Made by a program: the position numbers and the translations under genes
Assembly (NCBI RefSeq): GCF_014529535.1
Contig: NW_023503372.1
Coordinates: 1,835,772 to 1,899,771 of the forward strand
Source: Bradysia coprophila
Taxonomy: Eukaryota; Arthropoda; Insecta; Diptera; Sciaridae
Direction of reading: 5' to 3'
DNA length: 64,000 nt
The notes under the pieces: model-generated
What the model was told of the DNA's origin: nothing
Database searches by the model: none
The model's input: only the letters and a program-made list of their open reading frames with translations
Shown here: one piece after another, positions 1 through 13,638 of the stretch
How positions within the stretch are numbered: the first letter of the stretch is position 1
Layout: each line of letters starts with the position of its first letter

Positions 1-271
1 GTTATTTTAATTTATACGGCGCCAAAGCAACGGGGTCACATTTTCGCTTTTCTGCAAATCGATTTTATGTTGACGACATGAAATTGTGCATGAATGCAAG
101 TTCTGTATACGTTACTATCGTACCCACTGTACGTTGTACGTACATGTACACATTTATAATTATATAGGAGCGCACATAGAATGTTATTGAACTTGAAAAG
201 AGTCAATGATTTATCTGGTTTTTCAATTGGAGATCGTGATTATAATGTTTGTCATTTCATTATTATTTCAG

Positions 272-3200
272 GGAACACCGGAACAACGCATCATTCTAAC
301 CACACAATCGAATTCTGGGTATGATGCTAGCAGCAGCATCACTCCAGAGGATTTGGGTGCACGTTTAGTAGATGGTCCCTCGCCATTAGCCGGTAGACTA
401 CAATTGTTCCATCAGGGAAAATGGCGATCCGTTTGTACAAATTCCAGGAAGTGAGTCCTTTATATCCCTTCTATTATTGGTCTGATGTTAACTGATGATT
501 TAAATGACTTTCCTTAGCTGGACAATACCAGACTACGAAACCACTTGTCGGCAAATGGGTTTCCAGGGTGGACGTTTTTGGAATTGGATGGAAAAAATAC
601 AAAATTTTGATCCGAGAATGATTTATGAAGAGCCTGCTTGCCGCGGTACCGAATCGTCATTAACGGAATGCATGTGGGATTCACGACAAATCGGTGCAGG
701 AAGCTGTGATTATCATAACGATATCGGGGTACAGTGCCTTCCTCTACACGAAACAGCATCGTCGAATTGGCGAGGCATTCGATTCGAGAATGCTCCAACG
801 GAATTGCGATTAGCTTGGGACAATACTGTTTATGAATCCGTCTCCAAATCACAACTGCAATACGTGGATATTATTCGGGCTGGCTCGGGACGTGGTCGAT
901 CAACTGTGGCCTCGCTTGAAGTTTTAGGCAATCCACCAGTCATGAGCTTTGTAACCGTCGATCATTCTGCATTTACGGGTATTAATATCACACGACCGGA
1001 CTCTGCATTCACAATACGGGAAGTGACGGTTCGCCGGAGTAGAGGTATTGGAATTTTTGTAAATTCCAGTTATGGATTTGCACATATCGAAGATTGTAAA
1101 GTGGACAATAACGGAGACGATGGCATCAAGTATGTTGGACATGATCTACGATCCGACGAACGAATGGATCGCAGCAGTATTTTCGACTTTTGTACATTAC
1201 CCACGACTGCTGGCCAAACATATCCGATATCGGTGTCACTAAAACAATCGCAATTCGCTGGCGCAACCAAAGAATGCGCAAAATACTTTTTCACGAAGCC
1301 CGGCTACCTTCTGACCGTGAGCTTTGTTCATTTTGTGTTAAAGACAAACGAAACGGCTGAACTACAAATATACGACGGACAGTCTACCAATGATCGACTG
1401 CTGACGTCGTGGTTACTAAGAAACAACACTAGACCGCAAAGTGTGACGAGTACGCGAAATCAAATTTACGTAAGATTTCGAGCGGATCCTAGATCGCAAG
1501 TGGTTGGATACTTACGGCTGACAACTGGACCGTTTAAGGCTTATGACTTGAATGTGACAAAATCTGTGGTAGCTGATAATGGTGGTCGTGGCATTGCCAT
1601 CGACAATTTAAGATCTCAGATACATGTGCATCGTAGCTCTGTATCGAATAATGGACATGCAGCTGGAGTCCATGTAACAAGTGGTGCTGGTGATGTAAAT
1701 GTGACAGAGAGTCACATTAGTTTCAATCACGGCGGAGGTGTTAATGTTACGTACTACGGTGGTAACCGAAACATTTCGAGGTCATCGATAAGCTCGAACG
1801 TTGGTTATGGAGTTGCGGTATGGCTGAATGAAACCATCAATAAGGATCGTCAAGAGTTCGTGTCATTCAACCAGACCTCAGTGGTTGAATATTCGGAGAT
1901 TATCAAGAATTTGGAGACGGGAATATTGCACGGTAATTTCTGTGGCAATTCATACGTTAACATTACTGGCAATCTGTTCAACGAAAGTCTGTCGAACTCA
2001 CTAGATGTTCAGACTTGTTGGTTTGCCCGGAATGAAGGACAATTCCTGCGACTACAGATCGGACACAACGTATTCGAACACGACAACAAGATTGGCGTGA
2101 TTATAAGTCCGGCTTTGAATTTAATCGGAAAGATCGAATACAATCACTTCCGGCACGGTAAATATGGAGCTCTACTCATCCGGAACAAACCGTGGGAAGA
2201 ATTCCTTCGACTACCAGTGAAACTTACCGTGCAGAATAATCAATTTTATCAGAACACCGGTGTGTATGTGGTTTCGTTAGGCCTGTCTCCGTTCGGCGAT
2301 CGGGAAGTGCAATCCTTGCTGTTCACCAGAAACTTTGTTCGCATGAATAAAATTAGCGAGCCGTTCGGACCTGTCGAGGATGAAGGCGAAGGAAAATCTG
2401 GTGAGAATAGATTGAGTCCCAGGTCACGAGTCGCAGCTCCAGTCGTTATTTCATCTAGTAATGTCGATGTCTACCGAAATATAATCCAAAACTTGGACTC
2501 GAAATATGAAGTCGGATCGCAAATATCCGACCAAAGTCAAGTGATAAATGTGACCTACAATTGGCTGGGACACAGTGAAGAAGAGCAAATTTTTAAGAGA
2601 CTGTTCCATCGTAAAGATCGATACGATTTAGCTAAAATAGAATACCTTCCGTACCTGCTACACAATTCGAATCCCGGTGCGACAACCATAATGCAATTTT
2701 CGACATTCGTTCCGAAATTCTTTACTGAGGGTTCCGACCATGTCGGCGGTGAAGTTGATGGCCAGGAAATTCTACCAACTGGCGTTTACAACGTTGACCG
2801 TGACATCAATATTCGTCCCGGCGGGAAATTGATTCTTCAACCTGGAGTTGTGCTTAACTTTGCACCATCTGTCGGTATGATGGTTGCTGGTAAGCTGGAA
2901 GCGCGAGGTCGAAGTCCCGACGACATTTTCTTCACCTTGAAACGAGCGCCTGTGATGACATTCGATAACGAAACCGTTGAAGGCGAAACGGAAAATTTGG
3001 ACAGTGAAACAGAAATGATAATTGAAGTGCCAGAGGCAGCGTCAACAGTTCCCGTGCGATTGTTGGGCGGTTCAACGGAACACGAAGGACGATTACAGGT
3101 GTACATAAGTGGAAAATGGGGTACGGTATGTGATTATGGCTGGACTCAGATAAACGCTGCGTTGGTGTGCAATCAGTTAGGACTTGCATTGAATCCATTG

Positions 3201-6200
3201 GACTGGCGTCTACTACGTTCCGAAGTACCAAATGCCGGAACTACAGAAGATGTAATTCTGTCGAATGTACGGTGCACGGAACATGACATCGATATCACTA
3301 AATGTCGAGCAGAGCGAGTTTCACATGGCGAATTTCTGAATTCTTGTAGCCATGAGTACGACGTCGGCATTAGATGTTACGAAGGTGCATGGGCTGGATT
3401 AAGATTCGGTGTCTTAGCGGAACGAGCTGATCTACAGTATGTGACAATTGAAAAGGCCGGATTATTTGACTACGCGACAAATACGTTCAAGCCCGCTGTC
3501 CAGATGGATTTTGCTAAACACAACTTGGAAAATGTACGTGTCGTCAACAACTTGCATGACGGATTGGGAATAATTTACTCGGACATATACGGCGGATCCA
3601 TCAACAACGTGAAGAACTCGGAGTTCGCAAATAATCGCGGAAGTGGAATCAGTTTGAAACAGTTAGGACTTCGCATTCATGGTTCCATCATAAAGGACAA
3701 TCTCGGCTCTGGCATCAAACATGACTCTGTTATCTCGGCAATCGAACAGCGTGAATTAGCTGGATGGTTTCATCTAGCACCCGATTTCAACGTTCAGGAA
3801 TCAGACTACCATCCAATGGTTCTCCCAAAGGAAAGTTCAAATATCGACGTTGATATGTGGCAAAATCGACACATTTTAACTGCTAAGCATTCGGGCGATC
3901 CAATTGAGAAAACAATTCACATCAGATGCCAACCGGGCTATGTAGTGGGACTGCAACTTCTGAATCCCATTCAAAATGGTTCCACTGAAGACATTTGGAT
4001 CTATGATTCACAGACTGGAACGACCGAATCAGATGTGTATCAACTCAGCCGTGATTTGTCGGTATTTCCTCTATCGAGCAGCAGTTATGGAATTGTGTTG
4101 CACTACAAAAGTGGATTGAATGCTCTGGGTGGCGTTGTGCTTGTAATTTCCACGACTTCAGCTCCTGTTCAAAATATCCCCAGACGCATCGTTCGTGGTC
4201 CAGTACCAACACTTCTTGTAACATCCACAAAAATTCAACGAAATTTACGCGGCATCTCAGCCACGTACTACAATCGTTATTTGGGTGATCGAGGCGAGCA
4301 TTACTTGCGCAAGGCTAACGAGTCCATCAAAATTGTTCAGTGTGAAATAACGCACAGCCAGGACCAAGCATTCTATGTTCATTCACCATTCTGGGATGTC
4401 CATACCAGTAATCTGTCGGAGATAACCATCCACATCAACAACACATTGATCATGAGTAATGGGCAAGGAATTCATCAATTTTCGCGAGATCTCCGGTCGT
4501 CGAATAATGTAAGTATCACTTTGATTACGAGCCGTGGTAGGCCAACAGTATCTTGTCAGCTTTGAAGACCTTTTGCGAGAGTTGAATTGTTGACCTTTCC
4601 TTCCAATTGCTATGAGCATTCGGGTCCGGGAAGTTCAATTTTTACTCGAATTAGAAAGAAACTGCAAGCTTGCTGAAGCTTACGAGAGATCTTGACTCAA
4701 TCAAAAGACGAGCGATTCAATAATCAATGTTTCGTTTCAGCTTTTCCATTATGTTGTCCAAGACACAACGGTTGAAGGCAATCGTCAAGGTGGCCTGGAC
4801 ATCAGTTTACCGTACGTATGGCAATACAATGAGAACTTTACACACTCTGTGTATCTGGGCAACGACACTTGGACGCGAAACGTTCAATTCGGTGTGAACA
4901 TAATGGGCCATTATGCCGTTGTTAATATCACCGGCAATGCCTTCACGGATAACGACTGTGAGTACGGACTGATTGGCTTCAAAGGAATGGAGAAGAAATT
5001 CAAAATCGACTACAATCGCATATCTGGCAACAATGGCAAATATATGGTCGAATTCCGAGCGGATAGTTTGAGCGAGGTGTTGGGTGAAGTTCCGGCCATA
5101 TTCGCGTACAACGAAATCAAAAACAATCGATACGAAAAGCTTGCCAGCGTTACCAGAGGCAGTTTTCGTTTACCGCCGAGAGGACGTCGTGTGTACACCA
5201 TGGATCCAACGTGTGTGATAGGATTCGGCGGTGTGCAGAAAGTGAAAATTTTCCGAAATTTGATCTCAAACAACAACATGAACTACGATCTGGTGGCTGG
5301 AGTTAAGTCCGCTAGATTGAATAACTTCTTAGATGCGACGGAAAATTGGTGGGGATCGATAGAGCCGGACCACATACTGACGAGAATATTTGATTTCGAC
5401 GACTGGAACAATCATGCCGAAGTGCAGTTCAGGCCATTCTTACTCGAAGACAATGTTGATGGCAGTGTGTCTGTGAAGTACGATGACAACAGAGTGACTG
5501 ACCTGGACAATATTGGAGGAAGAATTTTCGAAGATGTGCAAATATTCCAGAAGGGCATTCCGTACATAATAAACGCCGATATAACTGTGATGCCTGGTGT
5601 AACGTTAACGATTGGACCGGGTGTTGAAATGGAATTTGCGCCGAACGTCGGCATATTGGTTTTGGGAACGTTAATTGCTCGTGGTGGTGCAAGCGGTGAA
5701 ATTGTTCTTCGACCTCAAACGCCAAAAGCAGCCCAGACAAGAAAAATCGAGAAACGCGCCATCGAACACATGACGAACTATGACACAATCCGCTTGTGTA
5801 CGGAACGAAATTGCACATTGGACGAGAATGAAATCGACCCGACGCATCAAGGATTTCTGGAATATTTCAACCATACCACCTTGCAATGGGTGCCCATTTG
5901 TGATCGACGCTTCACCGAACGAAATGCCCAGGTTGTGTGCCGTGAATTGGGCTACGATCCGTTGGATGTTTTCTTCGGTCATGACAAACGGATCGAATAT
6001 CACACCAATTCGTTGACGCGAATTTGGTCATGGGTGCAACCCTTAGAATGCACCGGAACTGAATCACATTTCAGCGAATGCGCCGAACGATTGAATGGCC
6101 AATTGTATGGTCGTCGTCACGAATGTCAATGGCGCGATGAATTTGTGTTTGTAAGTTGCAACGGTGTCGCCAATTCCCGGCAGTATTGGGGCGGTATTAG

Positions 6201-9200
6201 ATTCGCCCATTCGGAATTCGAGAGCAATGCGTTTGAAGATAGACTGCACGATGTCAGAACACGCAGTACACGAGCACCGGAAAGTCATCTAGAATTTCTC
6301 CGCATCGAACGAGCTGGTATGCTGCACAATGAAAAATCGCCGGCCATTCAAACGATATTCAAAAATCCCCTGATCAGTTCCGTGACGATTGTAGATAGTG
6401 CTCACCATGGAATCAATCTGGTGTCACCCAGTGAAACGATCCACTTACGGGTGGTAAACATTACGAATGCATTGGGTCAGGGTATCAATGCTATTTCGTT
6501 GACCGGTGAAGGGCGTGAAAGTGATGAGTCGAGCTTCATACCATTAAAAGGTTTGGATCTTCCGTATCACCTGTTCTCGCTGATTGACATCTGTGATACG
6601 GCTAAGGAGATAACGATCGAAGAACGAGTGATCGTGTATTACAAGTACGACAATAATCCCGTCAATTGCGTCAAAATATTCAAAAGTGCCTATCGCGTCA
6701 AGCCGTTGGGTTTCCGATTACTTCAATCGAACTTGTTCAATCATTCGAAGGAGTATGGTCGACGTGACTCGATTCATCTGTTCGACGGTGACATTTACAA
6801 CATTACGGCGAAATACATTGGCGGAATTGAAGCGGAAGGCGGCAACGACAAAAATTTGTTCCGAACACAGGGTCCAATTTTGAGTGTTCGATTGATTGCC
6901 AGCGGTGCTCCGGCCAAGCACGGATTCTTTGCTGAGATTGTTACGCTACCCATCTCATCGATTGGATTCAGTAAGTGATTCGATTGTCAGTTTGTCTGGC
7001 TACGTGAATAACTTAACGCTTGTTTGTACACAGATCGTGATGCCCAGCACAACATTTCTAACTCAGAAATATCCGGGACAGTTGGTGGAGCGATTTCTTA
7101 TACAACGGCTGGAGAAGTGTCTCCGGTTCTAACATTGGAAAATAATCGAATTTTGAACAATTGCCGTCAGTTGTACGGCAACTTCTCGACATGTGAATCT
7201 TCTATTAGAGTTGATGTGCAGAACATGCAGACAATTCACTTCAGAGTAAGCGATACGAACGCCTCTCACCCGGATTTTGTTCTAAAAATTTCCAAATAAT
7301 TTTCAGAATAATCTCGTGCAAAACAATCAAGGTGGACTGTACATCCGGGCCGATTCACGAGGTTCGGCCACATCGCTACGTGCCTTCATTCATCACAATC
7401 TGTTCTCGGGCAATAAGAATCGACCGACACTGTTCGCAGAGGGCCGACAATCGTCGCCGTATCAACAGATAACGATTTTCAAAAATTATTTCACACAAAA
7501 TGCGGCCGGGTATGCGGATGTGATCGCATTGCGGCAAGTCGTATCGAATTTCACCCACAATTACGTGCACAGTAACCGTGGTGGACGGATTGTGGAAATT
7601 TCCGGCTTCGACAAGGTTCGATTGCCCATTTATCAGACAACGGCCAGAAATGGATTTTATGAGTGAGTTGACTGGACGCTTTTCGGTGTTGAATGGTCGA
7701 CTACAATTTGTTTCTAAATTTATTTTATTAGCAACGTGGCTACGGACTGGCGTGGTCGTGCAACGATAGTGGCGGGAACAGCTGGCCAGCACTATATCGA
7801 TAACATTTTCTACAATCCGGACAACGATTACGAAATGATCACGGTGAATCGGTCAATGTAAGTTTTTGTTGTTCAGTTGATATTTGCGATGGGATTTGAT
7901 GTGGGTTTAGACGAAAATTGTAGATTTGATACGAACCTGATGAATAACGTAATTTAATTGATTTTTTTGCATGTCTTCCTTCATCATCTTCAACAAATGC
8001 TGTCTTGTTCGCATTGTTGGATGAGAGTAGATTTGAATTCCAGTTTTGGAACAGGTAATTTGAATTTTGTTTTTTGAATTTTTGTACTTCAGTTTTGTGT
8101 GTGCTCTCTATTCGAATGTTTGGTAATGGAAAATCGTCTTTAGTAGATAGATCAACGAAACGTGTGTGTTGTAGTTTTGAGAATTTCTCTGTTTAGACGA
8201 GGGCGTACCAGTCCACCAGACTTCTAACATGTCTGATGAACTTTGATTGAAATATGGGTGTTGGAAAGTAAATTTATTTTGATCCTAAATCTCAATGTTA
8301 ACGTCTAGACCAGTGCCCCACGGCACTTTGAGTCCCTAAACAAACCATGGTTCGATACCTATGCCGATTTGTTACATTACCCTACACGAAAAACATTGGT
8401 TCTACGACTTTTGTTATCTAGCGCTAGAAGGGCTAGAACGAGGATAGCCCTAGTGTATATAACAGCAGTCACACATCGTAGGAAGTCGAAATGTTTGGAG
8501 TCGAAAATGATAATGGATTTGAAAAAAAAAATCTTTGTGACGGTAGGCGCGGCTGACAAGTTGAAAATTCGAAAAATTGACTTGTCAGGCATGTCCAATC
8601 CGCCAACGAAAATTTATTTTCTAATTCTATTCTTAATTTGGCTACCTTCATTTAGACACCAATTTGGATTTTCTACGATGTGAGACTGCTTGCTGATATA
8701 TACACTAGGGCTAATCTCGTTCTAGCCCTTCTAGTGCTAGATAACAAAAGTCCTATAACGGATTTCCATCCCCGTTCTTATGAGGGACTCAAAGTGCTGT
8801 CAAGCGCTGGACTAATATTATGTAAGAATTTAAGGTTTCCTTAGTGATGTTTACTGCATTGTGGACTTACCAGATCCGACTCAGACCTCCGTAACTTTTG
8901 CCATCTCCTCTTTACCCCAATTAACTTCCATATAGCTGATGATATTGTTACCTCATCATATCACGATTAGATAGTTAACCAGGCAATATGACAGTATAGA
9001 CATGCTTGACTCACATTATTGGTCTACTGATGGAGTGTTAGGCCAACCTGAATCCTATCTGAATTTACCTCGAACACTCTGATTTGAGCTGAGCCTGATT
9101 TGATCAATTTCTGGTCATATGGTCTTTTGACAGCGGTGGGCCTATTCCTTAGACTAATTAAATTCCCTATAGTTGATCTTCAATGAATGTTTGATCAGAG

Positions 9201-11991
9201 CATCTTAAGTATCATTTGAACTATCTATGCCATTGTCTCTTTCCCACTGCTTTTTTCATTTATAACGACACGGTTTCAAAATTATGATATATTCCAGGCA
9301 CCGTATCCCATCACACAGGTATTTTTCCCTTTATTTTTCAATTTTCCGATAATGGAGATGACCCCAAAAACAGATTACATTTCGGCCTCTGACTCCTCTA
9401 AACTTAGATTAAGATGCATTTAATTTAAAGGCAACGGATCAATTTACGGAGAATAGGACCGGAATGTTACTTCTTCTCTACAGACAAGAGAAACTGCCGC
9501 AATTTATTTGAATTTCTCGATTTTTTCTTATCGTTTGAGAAGCGGAAGGCTTATCACAACAAATCTGCTACTTCATTTGTTTAAAGTATCTCATAACGTA
9601 TGCTACAAAAACTTGTACTTCACTTGTTCTATCAAACATTTTGCTATATAAGAGAACACCAGCGAGAGCTCATCACTTATTATTGTCGTCGTTGTCGATA
9701 GCAGATTGTGCATACTTGTCTCTTCTATACCAAGCAAGCTGGGTCTATACGTTCAGACACAAATTTTCCACTTTTCTCGACAGTCTACAACTCGAGGTCA
9801 GCATCACTAAAGGTCATATCTGTGATTACTCAGAAACTACTGAACCGATTTTAATAAACTTTTCTTCCCTGAAAGGTAGTAAAAAGTAATGAATTTTGAG
9901 ACCGACATAAATTTCAGTAAAATTCGTATTTTTCGTCTTATTATCTAGAGGCCTTTAAATTTTTCGACAATATCTGCCGAACTATATGGCCGATTAACTT
10001 CATGTCGGGCTCAAAATTCAGTCCTTTTTGCTTTATCAAATTCGGTTCAGTAGTTTCTGAGATATTGCATATATGCCCTTTATGTTGCCCTCGAACTAAT
10101 TGTTCTGAGCCAATTGTATCACTGTAGCACCAAATAATCCTAATGTTCTAATTCTCTACAGTACGGTCGATTTATGGAAAACGAAAATTGATGCAAGTCA
10201 CAATTACTGGAATTACAACACCACGTTGGCCGTTGGTGGTCGGATACGTGATCGTGCAGGTTGGTTTATCAGAAATTTACGAAAGAACAACCATTGATTG
10301 AAGAAAAACTCCTTCCCTATTCAGACGATCCCCTTCTACTCGAAGTGCAATTCATGCCATACCACATGAACAATCAATCGATATTGGATGGTAAATGTCC
10401 GCCGGGATGGTCATTGCTCGGCGACACGTGTTACGTGTACATTGGTGCCCCGATGACATTCCATGAAGCCAGAGACTTTTGTCGATCGGACAATGCTTCG
10501 CTACCATTCATCCGCGGTGATTTGACGTCGTTGTGGATGTACCTGCAGCGGCAAATGATTGATTTGCGTTATCCGCAAAAGGTTTGGGTCCAAGATCTTG
10601 ACTATCTCGAACAGTGTACGAGCTTTATTTATCGTAATGTGGAAATTGATCCGTGCGATACGCGACGGGGATTCCTATGCGAAATGGATCCGAGGGTAGG
10701 CATCTGTTTGTTGAACTGATTCTTGATGGTCCAGTGATTATCAACGGAAAATATTTTGTTAGGTCGTCATCAATCCACTATCGTGGCAAGCCGACATTAT
10801 CGCTATCAGCGTCATCAGTTCCTTTGTCCTTGCGTTGCTGCTATTACTGCTGTTCGGAATTTGTTGGTTCACAAAATCACGGCATCGACATGTTCAACGT
10901 TTGGAGCGACGTAACAGCATTCGACAGAGTTTGCGCAGTTTGAATACCATTGGTGTTGATCCGGGCACAATGCGACGACGAAATTTTGTAGGAATTTTTG
11001 TTTGATTTTCAGTTTTTTCTTTGGTTTTTTAATTTTTCGTTTTTTTTTGGTTTTGTTTTTTTGTGTTCATCAGAATGTGTCCCGGTCTACGGACACATTG
11101 ACGAAATCAACAGTTACTGACTACAAGAAAATGATTTCGAATGGTTCCATCGACTCAATGGACAAAAGTGTTCTGAGCTCAGAGACAAGCTACGACATCT
11201 ATGAGGCACATCAACAACAATTCGGAAACGGGAAGCCTGCGTATGCCGACCCAAGGTTTCCGGATACTCAACGAAAGGCACCAGCTGAACCGAAAGTGTA
11301 CGGTCTGCCTGATTATAGTCCGCAGGGTTTTGAGCTATCTTTCCGAAACGAAGGATTCAAGGACAATTCGACTTACACTGGGACAAGGAACAATTCAGTC
11401 GGCACCTACATCAATGAGGATACACCGATTATTCATCAGATTGATCCGGAAGACAGTAACTCGGATTATTACGGCAACTCGAGCACTCTACCGATGCGAG
11501 TCAAACAGGACAATTTGTCATTCCTAACCGAATTGAAGCACAAATTGCCCGATTACGAGAAATTGCCGAAACAGAAACCGGTTCAAAGCAGTTTCCTTCC
11601 AACGCCACCCGAATCACCGTACCCACGCGGTTCCAGTACGAATACATCTCAATACGAACGACAAGTGAACACTCCATCACCCAAGAAAACGACACACGAG
11701 TACCAGAAACCGGAGGTTCGACGGCCGAATGCATTCACAAGTCCACCACCGGACATCCGACGACCGGACTCCTATTACACGGCAATGCGAACCGCACCGG
11801 AATCGAGACCGCCACCACCGCCAGTAAATCGACCGAAAACCGTTTACGAGGCCTCGGACGATCGACGAGCATACGCACGGTCCAAATCTGAAGCCATATT
11901 GGAAACGAATTTCGATGACGAAACATCACTTCCGAATCCGCTCACAAGTGATAGCAGAAGCTACAGCCAACCGCTGGAGACTGCAATGTAG
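272..11991 (+). CDS. bark: bark beetle/Anakonda-like tricellular junction protein (5' partial)
   Basis: Large single-pass membrane protein matching fly Bark/Anakonda, which organises tricellular septate junctions in epithelia. Exons I can splice with GT-AG sites and one continuous frame: 272-450, 518-4508, 4741-6970, 7034-7245, 7307-7662, 7732-7857, 10162-10259, 10325-10695, 10763-10987, 11074-11991; together 2,901 residues. Domains in this numbering: SRCR about 16-130, CUB-like about 303-400, SRCR about 907-1015, SRCR about 1740-1863, with right-handed beta-helix repeats rich in N-glycosylation sites between them; C-type lectin about 2418-2518 (begins KCPPGWSLLGDTCY); transmembrane helix about 2531-2556; a 305-residue Pro/Ser/Tyr-rich cytoplasmic tail. 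The fly protein is somewhat longer at the N-terminus, so signal-peptide exons probably lie upstream. An in-frame ATG at 206 followed by hydrophobic residues could be a false start, because 272 has a strong TTTCAG acceptor. Confidence 0.94.
8311..8809. mobile_element. Fold-back MITE with hAT-like ends in bark intron
   Basis: The two ends are inverted: CAGTGCCCCACGGCACTTTG at the left matches the reverse complement of the right end (CAGCG...AGCACTTTGAGTCCCT). A second, stronger inverted pair of about 55 bases lies inside (8407-8461 versus 8696-8751, sharing the CTAGAAGGGCTAGAACGAG core). No coding capacity. CAGNG termini are typical of hAT-derived MITEs, but the flanking 8-bp duplication is not clearly preserved (GTCTAGAC versus GACTAATA). 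Confidence 0.65.
9809..10083. repeat. Imperfect inverted repeat in bark intron
   Basis: The left arm (AAAGG.CATATCTG...CAGAAACTACTGAACCG) reappears in reverse complement at the right (CGGTTCAGTAGTTTCTGAG...ATATGCCCTTT). About 50 bases per arm. Probably a small non-autonomous element; no open frame of note. Confidence 0.6.
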
Positions 11992-12336
11992 TTTTTAGAA
12001 TGACACTAGTTGTAGGGAAACGATTTTTTTTTATTTTTAGAATTTTATTATCGAAAATGATGAGGATGCTACAAGCAATGCAACACGGAAAGTATTTTGT
12101 TTGTCGAGTAGTGCTCATTTGACCACCATATCTGTGCAGTGAAAAAGGAAATTTGATCTACAGGAATGTTTGTTGTTTAGGTAAAATTCGATGAATTGTT
12201 GAAAATTTTGTAAGAAAATTTTACTTTTGGTGTTCGATAGAGACTGTTTTTAATGTTAGATATGAGAAAGGATTGGATAAATACGATATTTTTGTATATC
12301 CACCAGCAATCAAATGAAGATATGACATGAAATTCA

Positions 12337-12342
12337 ATAAAT
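12337..12342 (+). terminator. Candidate poly(A) signal of bark
   Basis: AATAAA about 345 bases after the bark stop codon at 11989-11991; the first such motif downstream on this strand that I noticed. Confidence 0.45.
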
Positions 12343-13021
12343 TTAAGCTACGAATAAGAGCAACGATCGAGCACAATTTTTCACTTTAATTTGGCGAACG
12401 GACGATTTGTGTTGATAAGCGATGTGATGTTTTTGCACCTATTTTATGAATAGATTAAGTTCCGGGATCCGTATGGTTCCACTTATCCAAAAAGCTTCTA
12501 GTCATCAGGTCGATAAATCAATTTTCGCTCCGGAAAAATTTGAAAATGGATACATCGATCAAGACTTTTAGAATTTCGTGTGTGTCTTCACCATTCTGTG
12601 ATTGTAGTTACTGGCTAGGGAACAGTGGCTGCTACACATTGACTAATCGGGGCTATTATTCGAAATTTTTATTCCCAAATTTTTGAAAATTCTCAACAAT
12701 TTTTTACAAAAATCTGAAAATTCTTCAATTTGTAAATTTTTAAGAAATAATTCTCAAAAAAAATCTTTAAATTTCGAAATAATAACCTTGTTGGCTACTC
12801 GACCACTAAACCCATTATTATCGATCGCTAGCTAATTGCAGCGAAGATCTCATTTCTTTAGAAGTTTGAAATTTCCGGATACTAATGTAAAGATAGTAAG
12901 AATCATGTTAGAAATAATGTCACTAACACTCCCAAATATGCCCTATATTTTCATTAGGAGTTAAGAATTCTGTGAAAGTTAAAGAGTTTTTGTGAATTTT
13001 GATAACTTTCAAGAATTTCAA

Positions 13022-13039
13022 TTCTCGAAAGTTCTTGAA
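13022..13039. promoter_or_regulatory. Heat-shock-element-like array (4 units)
   Basis: Reads TTCnnGAAnnTTCnnGAA with exact 2-base spacing, the arrangement bound by trimeric heat-shock factor. It sits in a local low-complexity repeat and has no adjacent heat-shock gene, so function is doubtful. Confidence 0.3.
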
Positions 13040-13505
13040 TGTGCTCGAAATCCACGAAAATTCCTGGATACTAAAATTCTAAAGTTAAAAAATTTTCAGG
13101 ATTTCTTTAGAATTTTCAGAACATTCAAATTCTTAAAAACTCCTAAAATTGACGCCATAAGTGCGGTCAAACTTCAAAATGGAAAGTGCGTAATACTTTC
13201 TAACGCAGCGTCATTTTCATACAAGAAAGCGTTGAAATTTATTTTTCGGTTCACTTTTTCATCGAATCGTTCACCTCAACAAAAAAGAAGTTTTTCCGAA
13301 ATGCACCCAAAAACTCAGAACACAGTAAAATCGGACCAGTTCCTTCTCCATACAAAATTTTTCATTTCATGAAATTTCATACACCTCTCTGAAACCGTTT
13401 GGTCACAAAAGTTCAGTGTGTGGACATATTTTGATCGAAGCTAATCTTCATCTTATAGTCAGAGGTCATACCTTTCTAACGATACTGGCGCACTTACGAC
13501 GTGAA

Positions 13506-13523
13506 TTCTCGAAAATTCTTGAA
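13506..13523. promoter_or_regulatory. Heat-shock-element-like array (4 units)
   Basis: A second exact TTCnnGAAnnTTCnnGAA run in the same repeat zone. Could be a chance product of the repeated GAATTCTTGAA words. Confidence 0.3.
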
Positions 13524-13610
13524 AATCATTTTTTTTTAATTTTAAAAGTTTTTGAAATTGTTGAAATTTTTGAAATTCTTGAAAATTCTTGGACATTCGA
13601 AACTACAAAG

Positions 13611-13638
13611 TTCAAGAATTTTCGAGAATATTCAAGAA
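13611..13638. promoter_or_regulatory. Heat-shock-element-like array (6 units)
   Basis: Six consecutive inverted pentamers alternate TTC and GAA with perfect 2-base spacing over 28 bases, longer than a minimal functional HSE (three units). Nearest genes are bark, ending 1.6 kb upstream, and the gene ending at 15,340. Confidence 0.35.

Larger units (their letters stand above)
7858..10161 (+). other. Large repeat-loaded intron of bark
   Basis: All other introns of this gene in the window are 60-232 bases; this one is 2.3 kb. It contains two fold-back repeats (8311-8809 and 9809-10083) listed separately. I see no exon in it that keeps the frame: the flanking exons join as AT|T and continue with ITVDLWKTKIDASHNYW, the expected beta-helix sequence. 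Short open frames at 8369-8683 and 9641-9889 look like chance or repeat-derived frames. Confidence 0.7.

Noticed and set aside
206-271. ATG with hydrophobic codons as a signal peptide start for bark
   Set aside because: A strong TTATTTCAG acceptor at 271 and the missing N-terminal length compared with the fly protein make an upstream first exon more likely.
5412-6288. Several antisense frames over bark exon 3
   Set aside because: Shadows of the sense coding sequence with no independent support.
8369-8683. 104-codon frame in the bark intron
   Set aside because: Lies inside a fold-back MITE and has no homology signal or splice role.
9641-9889. TATATAAG plus 82-codon frame as a nested gene in the bark intron
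   Set aside because: The frame runs into an inverted repeat, has no signal peptide or domain, and TATA-like words are expected in AT-rich DNA.
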